In this document: positions 1 through 7,166 of the stretch, piece by piece | Numbering within the stretch: position 1 is the stretch's first letter | How the letters are laid out: each line of letters begins with the position of its first letter | Assembly: GCA_026785875.1 (NCBI GenBank) | Contig: JAJAZF010000087.1 | Span: 1 to 14,510 of the forward strand | Direction of reading: 5' to 3' | Origin: Chamaesiphon sp. | Lineage (GTDB): Bacteria > Cyanobacteriota > Cyanobacteriia > Cyanobacteriales > Chamaesiphonaceae | Length of the DNA stretch: 14,510 nt | The notes under the pieces: model-generated | Told to the model about the DNA's origin: nothing | Databases searched by the model: none | What the model saw: the letters and a program-made list of their open reading frames with translations, nothing else | Program-made: the position numbers and the translations under genes

Positions 1-44
1 CCGACCATGCAACCAACCCAAGCGGGGGAAACCCCAAGAACACT

Positions 45-175
45 GGGCGGGGTACCCGCCCATCAGCACTTTTCGCTGTCTTGTCGTTTTTTTATGCGGG
101 GGGAACCCACTCGCCGTAAAAACGCCGCTTGTGGGTACCCTGAATCGATGTGGGGTAAGCACGAGGCATTACCCC
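45..175. repeat. Cluster of three GC-rich inverted repeats upstream of recJ
   Basis: Three successive inverted repeats are visible. Positions 45-61 form a near-palindrome around GGGTACCC. Arms 101-110 and 131-140 pair with one mismatch, the right arm again ending in GGGTACCC. Arms 152-158 (GGGGTAA) and 169-175 (TTACCCC) pair perfectly over a 10-base loop. The bases between them hold no credible gene: a 73-codon ATG frame (7-228) is built from these arms. Such clusters are typical of cyanobacterial intergenic repeats. Whether they act in mRNA processing, as terminators for a gene to the left, or only as selfish repeats cannot be told. Confidence 0.6.
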
Positions 176-227
176 TACAAAAATTATTTGTGCGTTTCAT
201 ACCTCAATTCAGCAATGCTAATATTTG

Positions 228-260
228 AACTTATCCCCGATGCCCATGCGGGGATAAGTT
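228..260. terminator. Perfect 12-bp hairpin upstream of recJ
   Basis: Arms 228-239 (AACTTATCCCCG) and 249-260 (CGGGGATAAGTT) are perfectly complementary around a 9-base loop. No T-run follows on either strand, so it is not a textbook intrinsic terminator. It could stabilise the 3' end of a transcript entering from the left, or be another repeat module. The hairpin itself is certain; its function is inferred. Confidence 0.45.
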
Positions 261-263
261 ATT

Positions 264-333
264 TGTAGGTGAGGGCGGGTTCAGATTGGATCTCTGGTAC
301 AATCGTGTTTGATGGTATCAACCCGCCCCTACA
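264..333. repeat. Inverted repeat with TGTAGG..GGGCGGGTT ends before recJ
   Basis: The left arm 264-281 (TGTAGG, TGA bulge, GGGCGGGTT) pairs with the right arm 320-333 (AACCCGCCCCTACA). This 'tgtaggggcgggtt' end sequence is a common cyanobacterial intergenic repeat. The element ends 8 bases before the ATG at 341. The upstream in-frame GTG (269-271) lies inside the left arm, which argues against that GTG as the real recJ start. Confidence 0.6.
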
Positions 334-340
334 GACTGTT

Positions 341-2356
341 ATGCTTCCTCAACACCGCTGGCAAATAGCACCGAGCAATCCATCGCAGGCGGCGACACTA
401 GCGGCGGGAATCACGCTCACTCCTGGAGAAGCCACATCGCCATTGCTCGCACAGGTGTTGATGAATCGGGGGATTGAGACACTCGAGCAAGCCGAGTTAT
501 TTATTCATCCAGAGACAGCCCAATTGCCCTCGCCGTTGACAGAATTTCCCGATTTAGAGATTAGTCTAGATATATTGGTGGAGGCGATCGATCGCAAGTC
601 TAAGATTGCGATTTGTGGTGACTATGATGCGGATGGGATGACCAGTACTGCATTACTATTACGCGCGCTCTGTGCTTTGGGTGCGGATGTAGATTATGCG
701 ATTCCCAGTCGGATGTCTGATGGTTATGGCATCAATCAGCGGATTGTGGAGGAATTTCACGCTGAGGGTGTGAAGTTGATTATTACTGTGGATAATGGAA
801 TTTCGGCGGTAGCGGCGATCGCTAGAGCAGTAGAATTGGGCTTGCAGGTGATTATTACGGATCACCATGATTTACCCCAAGTATTACCACCTGCGAATGC
901 GATTCTCAATCCTAAGTTGATTGCCCAGTCTTCGGTGTATCGAGCGATTGCGGGGGTGGGAGTGGCTTATCTTTTAGCTCTAGAATTAGCCCAGAGATTA
1001 GACAAACCATCTTTGAGTGATGAGTTATTGGAATTATTTACGCTGGGGACGATCGCGGATCTAGCACCATTAACGGGGATTAACCGTCGCTTAGTCAAGC
1101 AGGGATTGCAACTGTTGCCGAATTCGCAGGTGATTGGGATTCAAGCATTGATTGAAATGTCGGGAACTCAGGGAGCGGAACCCACCCCCAGCTCCTCCTC
1201 GGAGGGGAGTAAGAAAAAAAATCTCAAGTCTAGTCATGCGATGAAACCTGAAGATATCGGGTTTAGATTAGGTCCAAGAATTAATGCGATCGGTAGAATT
1301 GATGACCCCCAGATTATCATCGATCTGTTGACAACTCAAGATATGGGAGTGGCATTAGCTAGGGCGATTCAATGCGAACAGGTGAATAAACAACGCCAAG
1401 ATATGTGCGCGCAGATCGAACAAGAAGCGATCGATCTCATCGAGCAAGGTACTTATAATATCAAACAAAATCGCGTCTTAGTTATCGTCCATCCTGGTTG
1501 GCATCATGGGGTAATTGGAATTGTCGCTTCTCGTTTAGTCGAACGCTATGGTGTCCCAGTATTTATCGGTACCAATGAAGATGAACATCACATTAGAGGT
1601 TCCGCCCGCAGTATTCCTGAATTTAATGTATTCCAAGCATTAGAGTACTGTCACGATCTATTAGGTAAATACGGCGGACATCGAGCGGCGGGTGGTTTCT
1701 CATTACCTACCGAGAACCTAACCAACTTTCAACAGAGGTTGAGTGAATTCGCCCACAAATGCCTAGAAGTCGAGCATCTCAAACATTTAGTCAAAATTGA
1801 TGCCCAGGCGGATCTCGCGGCAATTAACTCGTCACTCTACACCCAAATTGACGCGATTCATCCTTGTGGGATGGAGAATCCCGATCCAGTATTCTGGACG
1901 GCAAATGTGCGAGTATTGGAACAAAAAATTGTCGGTAAAGGGCACTTAAAATTTACTGTCAATACCCCTGAGTTTCCCCAAGGGATAAAAGCGATCTCGT
2001 GGCGATTTGGTGACTATTATCCGTTACCACAATATTTAGATATCGCATATAAACTTAAAGAAAATAACTGGAAGGATTCGCGCTCGATCGAGTTAGAAGT
2101 AATTAGTGTCCGGCTACCAGTAGCAGCACCAACTTACAAGTTTAATTATCAAGAGCGAGATTATGATTGCAGTATGTCTGACGATCGAGAACGACTAACG
2201 ATCGTCAATGCTCAAGGTCAAATTTTAGCGATCGATAAGGGTCAAAAGTTAGCTAAATTGAGCGCACCATCAGCACCAACTAAAACTATCGATATTACTC
2301 AAACCTATTATTTCGAGCTAATTAAAACTGCAATGCAAGCATTACAAGTTAGTTAG
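341..2356 (+). CDS. recJ: Single-stranded-DNA-specific exonuclease RecJ
   Basis: RecJ is a 5'-3' single-strand DNA exonuclease of recombination and repair, in the DHH phosphoesterase family. Numbering from the ATG at 341 (671 aa): motif I DYDADG at about 94-99, DNG at 151-153, DHHD at 174-177, GTIADLAPL at 236-244 and RLGPRINAIGRI at 309-320. The DHHA1 half follows, with HGVIGIVASRLVERYG and the C-terminal GGHRAAGGF, then an OB-like tail. The frame extends to a GTG at 269, but that start sits in an inverted repeat, and the ATG opens with MLPQHRWQIAP, which resembles cyanobacterial RecJ starts. There is no clear Shine-Dalgarno. Odd feature: residues about 280-294 are a Pro/Ser/Lys-rich insert encoded by a palindromic repeat. 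It falls between the N-terminal DHH core and RLGPRINAIGRI, in what looks like a loop, so activity is probably kept. The gene stands alone, convergent with the receptor gene downstream. Confidence 0.95.
   Translation: MLPQHRWQIAPSNPSQAATLAAGITLTPGEATSPLLAQVLMNRGIETLEQAELFIHPETAQLPSPLTEFPDLEISLDILVEAIDRKSKIAICGDYDADGMTSTALLLRALCALGADVDYAIPSRMSDGYGINQRIVEEFHAEGVKLIITVDNGISAVAAIARAVELGLQVIITDHHDLPQVLPPANAILNPKLIAQSSVYRAIAGVGVAYLLALELAQRLDKPSLSDELLELFTLGTIADLAPLTGINRRLVKQGLQLLPNSQVIGIQALIEMSGTQGAEPTPSSSSEGSKKKNLKSSHAMKPEDIGFRLGPRINAIGRIDDPQIIIDLLTTQDMGVALARAIQCEQVNKQRQDMCAQIEQEAIDLIEQGTYNIKQNRVLVIVHPGWHHGVIGIVASRLVERYGVPVFIGTNEDEHHIRGSARSIPEFNVFQALEYCHDLLGKYGGHRAAGGFSLPTENLTNFQQRLSEFAHKCLEVEHLKHLVKIDAQADLAAINSSLYTQIDAIHPCGMENPDPVFWTANVRVLEQKIVGKGHLKFTVNTPEFPQGIKAISWRFGDYYPLPQYLDIAYKLKENNWKDSRSIELEVISVRLPVAAPTYKFNYQERDYDCSMSDDRERLTIVNAQGQILAIDKGQKLAKLSAPSAPTKTIDITQTYYFELIKTAMQALQVS
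1181..1213 (+). repeat. Palindromic repeat copy inside the recJ coding sequence
   Basis: The sequence runs CCCACCCCCAGC, then CTCCTC, then GGAGGGGAGTAAG. It matches in order and orientation the copy at 6895-6935 (GCCCCAGCCCTCCCC ... GGGGAGGGAG) and the reverse complement of about 10662-10706 (CCACCCCAGCCCTCCCC ... GGGGAGGGAGTAAG). Here it is translated in frame as P-T-P-S-S-S-S-E-G-S-K. The copy is shorter in the loop than the intergenic ones and keeps the recJ frame open. Confidence 0.6.
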
Positions 2357-2360
2357 ATTA

Positions 2361-2420
2361 ATTGATAATTGATAATTGATAATTGATAATTGATAATTGA
2401 TAATTGATAATTGATAATTG
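2361..2420. repeat. Heptanucleotide tandem repeat (STRR type), 8.6 copies
   Basis: Unit ATTGATA is repeated eight times exactly (2361-2416) plus ATTG, starting 4 bases after the recJ stop. It belongs to the short tandemly repeated repetitive sequences known from cyanobacterial genomes. Perfect identity between units suggests recent slippage, so copy number should vary between strains. It has no coding role. Confidence 0.9.
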
Positions 2421-2432
2421 GGCTGTCCCGCT

Positions 2433-2455
2433 GGGGATTTCAACCCCTGTTTTTT
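2433..2455 (+). terminator. Weak possible intrinsic terminator of recJ
   Basis: GGGG (2433-2436) and CCCC (2445-2448) can form a short stem, followed by TGTTTTTT (2449-2456). The T-run and the position downstream of recJ suit a terminator, but four pairs is a weak stem. Confidence 0.3.
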
Positions 2456-2490
2456 GTTAGATTAGATTTTGCATTCTGTGAATATGAGGT

Positions 2491-5163
2491 TTATTCGAGC
2501 GGGATAAAATCATATCCGGTACCAGAAGAGTATTTATAATTAGGTGGAGTTTTAGCGACTTTTACTAGAATATATCTTTCAGTTTGCTCACCATTGGTAA
2601 ACTGAAATCTCCCAGATGCACCCATGAATTCATTTTTAGATAACATCTTCATCACACTTTCTCTCGAAGGTGAATCTTGAGCTTTAATCGCTGTACCCAA
2701 TGCCTTAACAGCATTGTAAGAAGTAGCCGTCGCCCAGTTGACTTGAGTATTCCATAGTTGCTTGGCACCTGTAGAAAATTGAGGTGTACTTTCTGATTCT
2801 TGCCAAGGTACTCCCATCACCAAACCCTTAGCTCCTCTACCAGCCTTGAGGGTATTTAGACTATATAAAGCAGTATCACTAATGACATCAAGTTCGGGGT
2901 ATTTAGTAGCTCTAAGTCTTAACACTTTTAAAGCCTCACGGCTAGAACGTCCAACTGGTAGTAATAGAATCGCTTCTGCGCCCATTGCCTTAGCTTGTCG
3001 CAGGTAAGTATTAGCATCAAAATTAGGAGCAGCAGCGATCGGACGTGATGCCGAAGCAGCCACAGTAGAGAACTTAAAAGTACCTACGACTTTCCCACCT
3101 CTAGCTGCTAATTTATTGGCAAATTGAGTTTTTAACTCATCATTGTATGAAATACTAGGAACATAGAAAATAGCTACTCTTCGTTTGCGATCGACCTCAA
3201 TTAAATGATCTACCAACTTTTTAGCGATCGTGTCTCCCTTGAGATTAGTTCTAAATATATAGGGTTTTGCAGTACTAGTTAATTTGTTGGCTGTACTAAT
3301 CGGCGCAATAAAAGCTAACTTATTTCGATCGTAAATATTAGCAGCTTTGATAGTAACATCATTGCGATTATGACCGACGATTCCTAATATTTCCGATCGA
3401 TCGACAACACCTGTAGCAATATTTTCAATTGTTTTTGGATCGTCACTATCATCAACTATTCTTAGTTTAATTTTAGCTTCATTTACCCCACCAACTTGAT
3501 TCATTTCTGCTTGTGCCTGAGCAAATCCTCGCAACATTTCCGCTGCTCGATCGAGAGATCTGCCAATCGGTGCAGCGGTGGCGATCGTATAACTTTTATT
3601 GTCACCAATTAAGGCGTTGTTGAGATAAATACGAGTTTCAGGCGAATTAGGATTTTCGGCTAAGGCTGCTTGTAAGTTAGTCACAGCTTCGGTATATTTT
3701 TGATTAGCGATCGCTAAAACTCCGGCTCTTTTTAACTCTCTAAACTTATCAGTATCTCGATCGCCCTCATTACTAAGTAAAATCCTCTCTCCGGTACTAC
3801 TTTGACTAAGGATCGTACCGCTATTTGTCGCTACTGGAGTAGAAGGGAATAAAAACTTTGGAATAATTAACGCAATTAAACCAATAATTCCAGCGGTTAA
3901 AACTCCAGCTAATCCCCAAGTCTTAGTAGTTTGGAATTGAGTCTCTGCATTCGGCGCAGGAGCTTGGTAGATGATCTCGATTGGAGCATGATCGAGTGGT
4001 AGAAAAGAGTTGTCAAACTGTAACGGAACATCAATCGCAGGATGACTATCGATGCGATCTAATGGTAGTGAAACATGCTCCAGCTCGATTGGATCATTGT
4101 CGAACTCTAGAGGATCGGCATCGAGAGTTACTGAGAGTAAAGTGCTAGAAGTAGAAGCACTCGCAGCCAGAATCAGCGAAGGAGTAATACTCAAAGTAGG
4201 AATACCCCAAGTAACATCTAAAACATCCAATACATCTCTGGCTGACTGGAATCGTTCTGACGGAATCTGCTGCAACATTGTGTTGAGGAGCTTCGCTAAA
4301 TCATCGCTAACTTGGAGATCTGGTGTCCGCCATTGCCAATTATTTGTCGTGATATTTAATAACTCTTGAGGTTGTCTACCTGTGAGTAAATTTAAGCAAG
4401 TTACTGCTAAACTATACAAATCTGACGAGGGATAAATTGTCTGTCCCTGGTATTTCCCATGAGGATATTCTAGCGTAGCTTCAATTAGATTGTTTTCGAG
4501 CAAACCAGTAGTAGCACTTATCTCTGCGACGATCTGCTTCATCCCACCAAAGTTAATTAGGCAAATTCTGCTATATAAGTCACGCAAAATATTCGATGGC
4601 TTCAGCTCTCGATGAATCGCATCTTGAAAGTGAACAAATTCTAAAGTTTTTAATACTTCTCTCAATATAAGAACTACTTCTGACTCAGTAAATTTACCTT
4701 TGATGAGTAGTTCTTGTTGTAAAGTTTGCCCTTCGATATATTCTTGAATTAAGTAAAAAAACTTTTGGTGAGGATAAAGAGGAGCCGCTGGGACATTCAG
4801 TTCCAAAAATTCAAGAATTTGAGGAATTCTAGGATGTTTGCCTAATTTCACTAAAACTTCGGCTTGACGATCGAGTAGTTCTGTGACATTTTCTAACTGG
4901 GTAGGATTAAAACTAGGATCGATCGATATTTGCTCGATCGTACAGTGTTTTAGTTCGGGCGTGTGCAGATCGCCGCCGAAAAAAGTCGCTCCCGATTCAT
5001 TCTGTTGCAGCAACTTCAGCGGCAAATAGCGTCCATCCAAAATTAACGGCATCCCGCAATTAGCGCAATGTCTTTGATGTACAGTTTTCAACATCCGATC
5101 GCCCAAATCGGCAAATGAGTTGAGCGGTTGTTCGCAACGAGGACGAGTACAGTAAATATCCAT
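2491..5163 (-). CDS. Receptor-like pseudokinase fused to a periplasmic ligand-binding domain
   Basis: 890 aa. A Cys pattern C5, C10, C33, C36 resembles the zinc-ribbon start of many cyanobacterial Ser/Thr kinases and leads into a kinase fold (about 45-320). Retained landmarks are LGKHPRIP, EYIEGQTLQQ, HRELKPSNIL, SSDLYSLAVTCLNLLTG and PSERFQSA. Catalytic positions are changed: the ATP lysine is E77 (CTIEQ), the alpha-C glutamate aligns with Q100, HRD is H184-R185-E186, DFG is N204-F205-G206, and the glycine loop is degraded. After an acidic linker (about 340-400) comes one membrane segment (about 416-436), TPR-like helices (about 472-506) and a type I periplasmic-binding domain (about 523-890, LivK/Peripla_BP_6 type, GIVGHNRNDVT...IAPIST). 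Predicted topology: kinase fold in the cytoplasm, ligand domain in the periplasm. The start is the ATG at 5163, with no clear Shine-Dalgarno. The architecture is seen directly; loss of kinase activity is inferred. Confidence 0.88.
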   Translation of the reverse strand: MDIYCTRPRCEQPLNSFADLGDRMLKTVHQRHCANCGMPLILDGRYLPLKLLQQNESGATFFGGDLHTPELKHCTIEQISIDPSFNPTQLENVTELLDRQAEVLVKLGKHPRIPQILEFLELNVPAAPLYPHQKFFYLIQEYIEGQTLQQELLIKGKFTESEVVLILREVLKTLEFVHFQDAIHRELKPSNILRDLYSRICLINFGGMKQIVAEISATTGLLENNLIEATLEYPHGKYQGQTIYPSSDLYSLAVTCLNLLTGRQPQELLNITTNNWQWRTPDLQVSDDLAKLLNTMLQQIPSERFQSARDVLDVLDVTWGIPTLSITPSLILAASASTSSTLLSVTLDADPLEFDNDPIELEHVSLPLDRIDSHPAIDVPLQFDNSFLPLDHAPIEIIYQAPAPNAETQFQTTKTWGLAGVLTAGIIGLIALIIPKFLFPSTPVATNSGTILSQSSTGERILLSNEGDRDTDKFRELKRAGVLAIANQKYTEAVTNLQAALAENPNSPETRIYLNNALIGDNKSYTIATAAPIGRSLDRAAEMLRGFAQAQAEMNQVGGVNEAKIKLRIVDDSDDPKTIENIATGVVDRSEILGIVGHNRNDVTIKAANIYDRNKLAFIAPISTANKLTSTAKPYIFRTNLKGDTIAKKLVDHLIEVDRKRRVAIFYVPSISYNDELKTQFANKLAARGGKVVGTFKFSTVAASASRPIAAAPNFDANTYLRQAKAMGAEAILLLPVGRSSREALKVLRLRATKYPELDVISDTALYSLNTLKAGRGAKGLVMGVPWQESESTPQFSTGAKQLWNTQVNWATATSYNAVKALGTAIKAQDSPSRESVMKMLSKNEFMGASGRFQFTNGEQTERYILVKVAKTPPNYKYSSGTGYDFIPLE

Positions 5164-5441
5164 AATACACGATCCGGTCGAAGGGTTAATTGAAGTTGGG
5201 AGGAGCTAGGAGTTTGAGTCTATCTACTTGCAGTGTCTCTAACTAAACAACACTCTAAAATCACAATATTCCTTAATCTAGACCCAGATTTTACTAACTT
5301 GTTTCATAAACCGGACAAACTTTTATTACTCGATCAAAATATTTAGACTAATGTAGGGCTAGGATCGATCGATCCGTTAGAATCATCGACTACCACCACA
5401 ATTTTGGGTACCCGTTCAAAACTTGTAGGGGTACCCTTGAG
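5164..5441. other. Intergenic region between hemL and the pseudokinase gene
   Basis: These 278 bases hold the hairpin at 5406-5436, several GATCGATC runs and otherwise AT-rich sequence. The pseudokinase promoter (minus strand) must lie here if it is not co-transcribed with hemL, but I see no convincing -35/-10 pair. I found no coding remnant. Confidence 0.5.
5406..5436 (-). repeat. Hairpin of two GGGTACCC palindromes downstream of hemL
   Basis: GGGTACCC at 5406-5413 and again at 5429-5436 can pair with each other over a 15-base loop, starting 5 bases after the hemL stop. AAAATT follows on the minus strand rather than a T-run, so termination of hemL is possible but unproven. The same octamer occurs at 50-57 and 133-140, and the linked GTAGGGG motif suggests one intergenic repeat family. 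Confidence 0.5.
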
Positions 5442-6743
5442 TTACATTTGGGACATGACGATTTTAGCAGCAGCTAGAGTGCGATCGATATCTGACTCTG
5501 TATGTGCTAAAGAAGTAAACCCAGCCTCAAATTGCGATGGGGCGAGATAGATTCCCTGCTCCAACATCCCCCGATGGAACCGACCAAATTTAGTCACATC
5601 TGACTTTTTGGCATCTTCAAAGTTGTGAACTGGCCCTTCACAGAAGAATAACCCAAACATCCCACTGACACTACCACCACACGCTGCATGTCCGGTTTCT
5701 TTGGCAATTTGCAGCAAGCCATCACTCAACCGTTTAGTGATTTTATCTAGGTACTCATAAGTACCTGGTTTTTGGAGCAGTTCCAGGGTTTTAATCCCCG
5801 CCGTCATTGCTAAGGGATTTCCCGATAGTGTCCCAGCTTGATACATCGGCCCCGCAGGTGCGACCATCGACATGATATCCTTGCGTCCGCCATAAGCTCC
5901 GACTGGTAAACCACCACCGATGACTTTCCCCATCGTAGTGAGATCGGGAGTCACACCAAACCGCTGTTGGACTCCACCGTAGGAGATGCGGAAGCCAGTC
6001 ATCACTTCATCGAATACCAGCAGTGCGCCATATTCTTGAGTAATTAATCTCAAGCCTTCCAGGAAACCAGCATCGGGGACGATGAAACCAGCATTTCCCA
6101 CGATAGGTTCTAGAATTACGCCAGAAATACTGTCAGGATTGGCAGCAAATAGAGCTTTAACAGCTTCTAAATCGTTGTAAGGTGCCGTGAGCGTATCGGC
6201 TGTAGTCGATTTTGGTACGCCTGGGGAATCAGGTAAACCCAGAGTAGCGACACCCGAACCAGCTTTGACTAGGAACATGTCCGCATGTCCGTGATAACAG
6301 CCTTCAAATTTAATAATTTTGTCGCGTCCGGTGAACGCGCGCATCAGCCGCAGGACAGCCATACACGCTTCAGTACCAGAATTGACAAATCTCACCATTT
6401 CCACGCTGGGAACGGCATTAATTACCATCTCTGCGAGGACGTTTTCGAGGTAGCAGGGCGCACCAAAACTCGTTCCTTTTTCGAGGACGGCATGTAAAGC
6501 GGCAATTACTTCAGGGTTGGCATGTCCGCAGATTGCTGGCCCCCAACTGCCCACATAATCGATGTACTGATTGCCGTCTACGTCCCAGATATAGGCATCT
6601 TTGACGCGATCGAACACAATCGGCTGACCACCGACAGACTTGAATGCTCGCACGGGGGAATTGACCCCACCTGGCATCAGTTTCTGAGCCGCTGCAAATA
6701 TTTCTTCTGATTTTGTAGTTTTCAAATTAGATGTAGAAACCAA
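5442..6743 (-). CDS. hemL: Glutamate-1-semialdehyde 2,1-aminomutase
   Basis: This PLP enzyme converts glutamate-1-semialdehyde to 5-aminolevulinate, the last step of the C5 route to heme, chlorophyll and bilins, in the cytosol. At 433 aa it has the normal family length. Seen here: KLMPGGVNSPVRAFKSVGG (21-39), SWGPAICGHANPEV (66-79), NSGTEACMAVLRL (121-133), CYHGHAD (149-155), VFDEVMTGFR (243-252) with the PLP-contacting Asp at 245, and the Schiff-base lysine K273 in TMGKVIGGGLPVGAYGG. The start appears to be TTG (6743-6741): no ATG or GTG gives the conserved N-terminus, and GGGAG (minus strand 6754-6750) lies 6 bases upstream. It is transcribed divergently from the FemAB-like gene. A rare start may lower translation, but regulation is otherwise not visible. 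Confidence 0.97.
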   Translation of the reverse strand: MVSTSNLKTTKSEEIFAAAQKLMPGGVNSPVRAFKSVGGQPIVFDRVKDAYIWDVDGNQYIDYVGSWGPAICGHANPEVIAALHAVLEKGTSFGAPCYLENVLAEMVINAVPSVEMVRFVNSGTEACMAVLRLMRAFTGRDKIIKFEGCYHGHADMFLVKAGSGVATLGLPDSPGVPKSTTADTLTAPYNDLEAVKALFAANPDSISGVILEPIVGNAGFIVPDAGFLEGLRLITQEYGALLVFDEVMTGFRISYGGVQQRFGVTPDLTTMGKVIGGGLPVGAYGGRKDIMSMVAPAGPMYQAGTLSGNPLAMTAGIKTLELLQKPGTYEYLDKITKRLSDGLLQIAKETGHAACGGSVSGMFGLFFCEGPVHNFEDAKKSDVTKFGRFHRGMLEQGIYLAPSQFEAGFTSLAHTESDIDRTLAAAKIVMSQM

Positions 6744-6749
6744 TTTTTT

Positions 6750-6754
6750 CTCCC
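6750..6754 (-). promoter_or_regulatory. Shine-Dalgarno that fixes the hemL TTG start
   Basis: On the minus strand GGGAG is followed by six A residues and TTG GTT TCT. Codons further upstream in this frame contain no ATG, GTG or TTG, and the next in-frame ATG (residue 23) would remove the conserved N-terminal helix. This supports TTG as the initiation codon. Confidence 0.6.
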
Positions 6755-6890
6755 AACGGTTAAAGCTAAATTTTAAGTAAGGTCGTACTTATATGCGATC
6801 GAGACTATAGTAATTTTAGTGGAATTAACCCGATTACCCAATACTTCCTTCACAATACTGTCGATCGGTTAGTAACAGCGGAGATCTTTA

Positions 6891-7094
6891 CCTCGCCCCA
6901 GCCCTCCCCGAACCAAGCAGGGGAGGGAGCAGGAAGAGCCTCCCCTGCTTGGTGCAACACATTGCTAGGCTTTGCCTTTCCGAAGCGACGTTTGCGGGGC
7001 GTGGCGGGGAACCTTCCCCCTAGAGCTTCGCGCCCCAGCACGGAGGAAACCTCCGCGTGGCTGCATTCGCCTTATCAAGGGGGGTTGGGGGGTA
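6891..7094. repeat. Composite palindromic repeat region between hemL and the FemAB-like gene
   Basis: Several modules lie end to end. (1) CCCCAGCCCTCCCC ... GGGGAGGG at 6896-6927. (2) A perfect 14-bp inverted repeat, arms 6913-6926 and 6939-6952, over a 12-base loop. (3) GGGGAA/TTCCCC arms near 7006-7019. (4) CGGAGG-AAA-CCTCCG at 7041-7055, a very common cyanobacterial hairpin. (5) CTTATCAAGGGGGGTTGGGG from 7071, also present in reverse complement near 10586-10606. Short open frames crossing here are products of the repeats, not genes. Confidence 0.75.
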
Positions 7095-7151
7095 AACCAA
7101 CTGTGAATCTCAATCAAATTTGTTCGGGTGTCAGTCAAATCGACTAGATTG

Positions 7152-7166
7152 TGTACACTAAGTACA
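7152..7166. promoter_or_regulatory. Small dyad TGTAC-N5-GTACA upstream of the FemAB-like gene
   Basis: TGTAC (7152-7156) and GTACA (7162-7166) form a perfect dyad around ACTAA, 46 bases before the ATG at 7213. It could be an operator. It does not fit the cyanobacterial LexA box, where the GTAC halves are 4 bases apart. The dyad is real; its role is a guess. Confidence 0.25.

Noticed and set aside
7..228. 73-codon ATG frame at the left end
   Set aside because: It is assembled from the arms of three inverted repeats, with odd composition and no domain pattern.
269..340. GTG start giving recJ 24 extra residues
   Set aside because: The GTG lies in a repeat arm, and the extra residues do not resemble RecJ N-termini; the ATG at 341 fits better.
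4052..4369. 105-codon plus-strand frame opposite the pseudokinase gene
   Set aside because: It is antisense to a clear coding region, with no domain pattern; it is a shadow.
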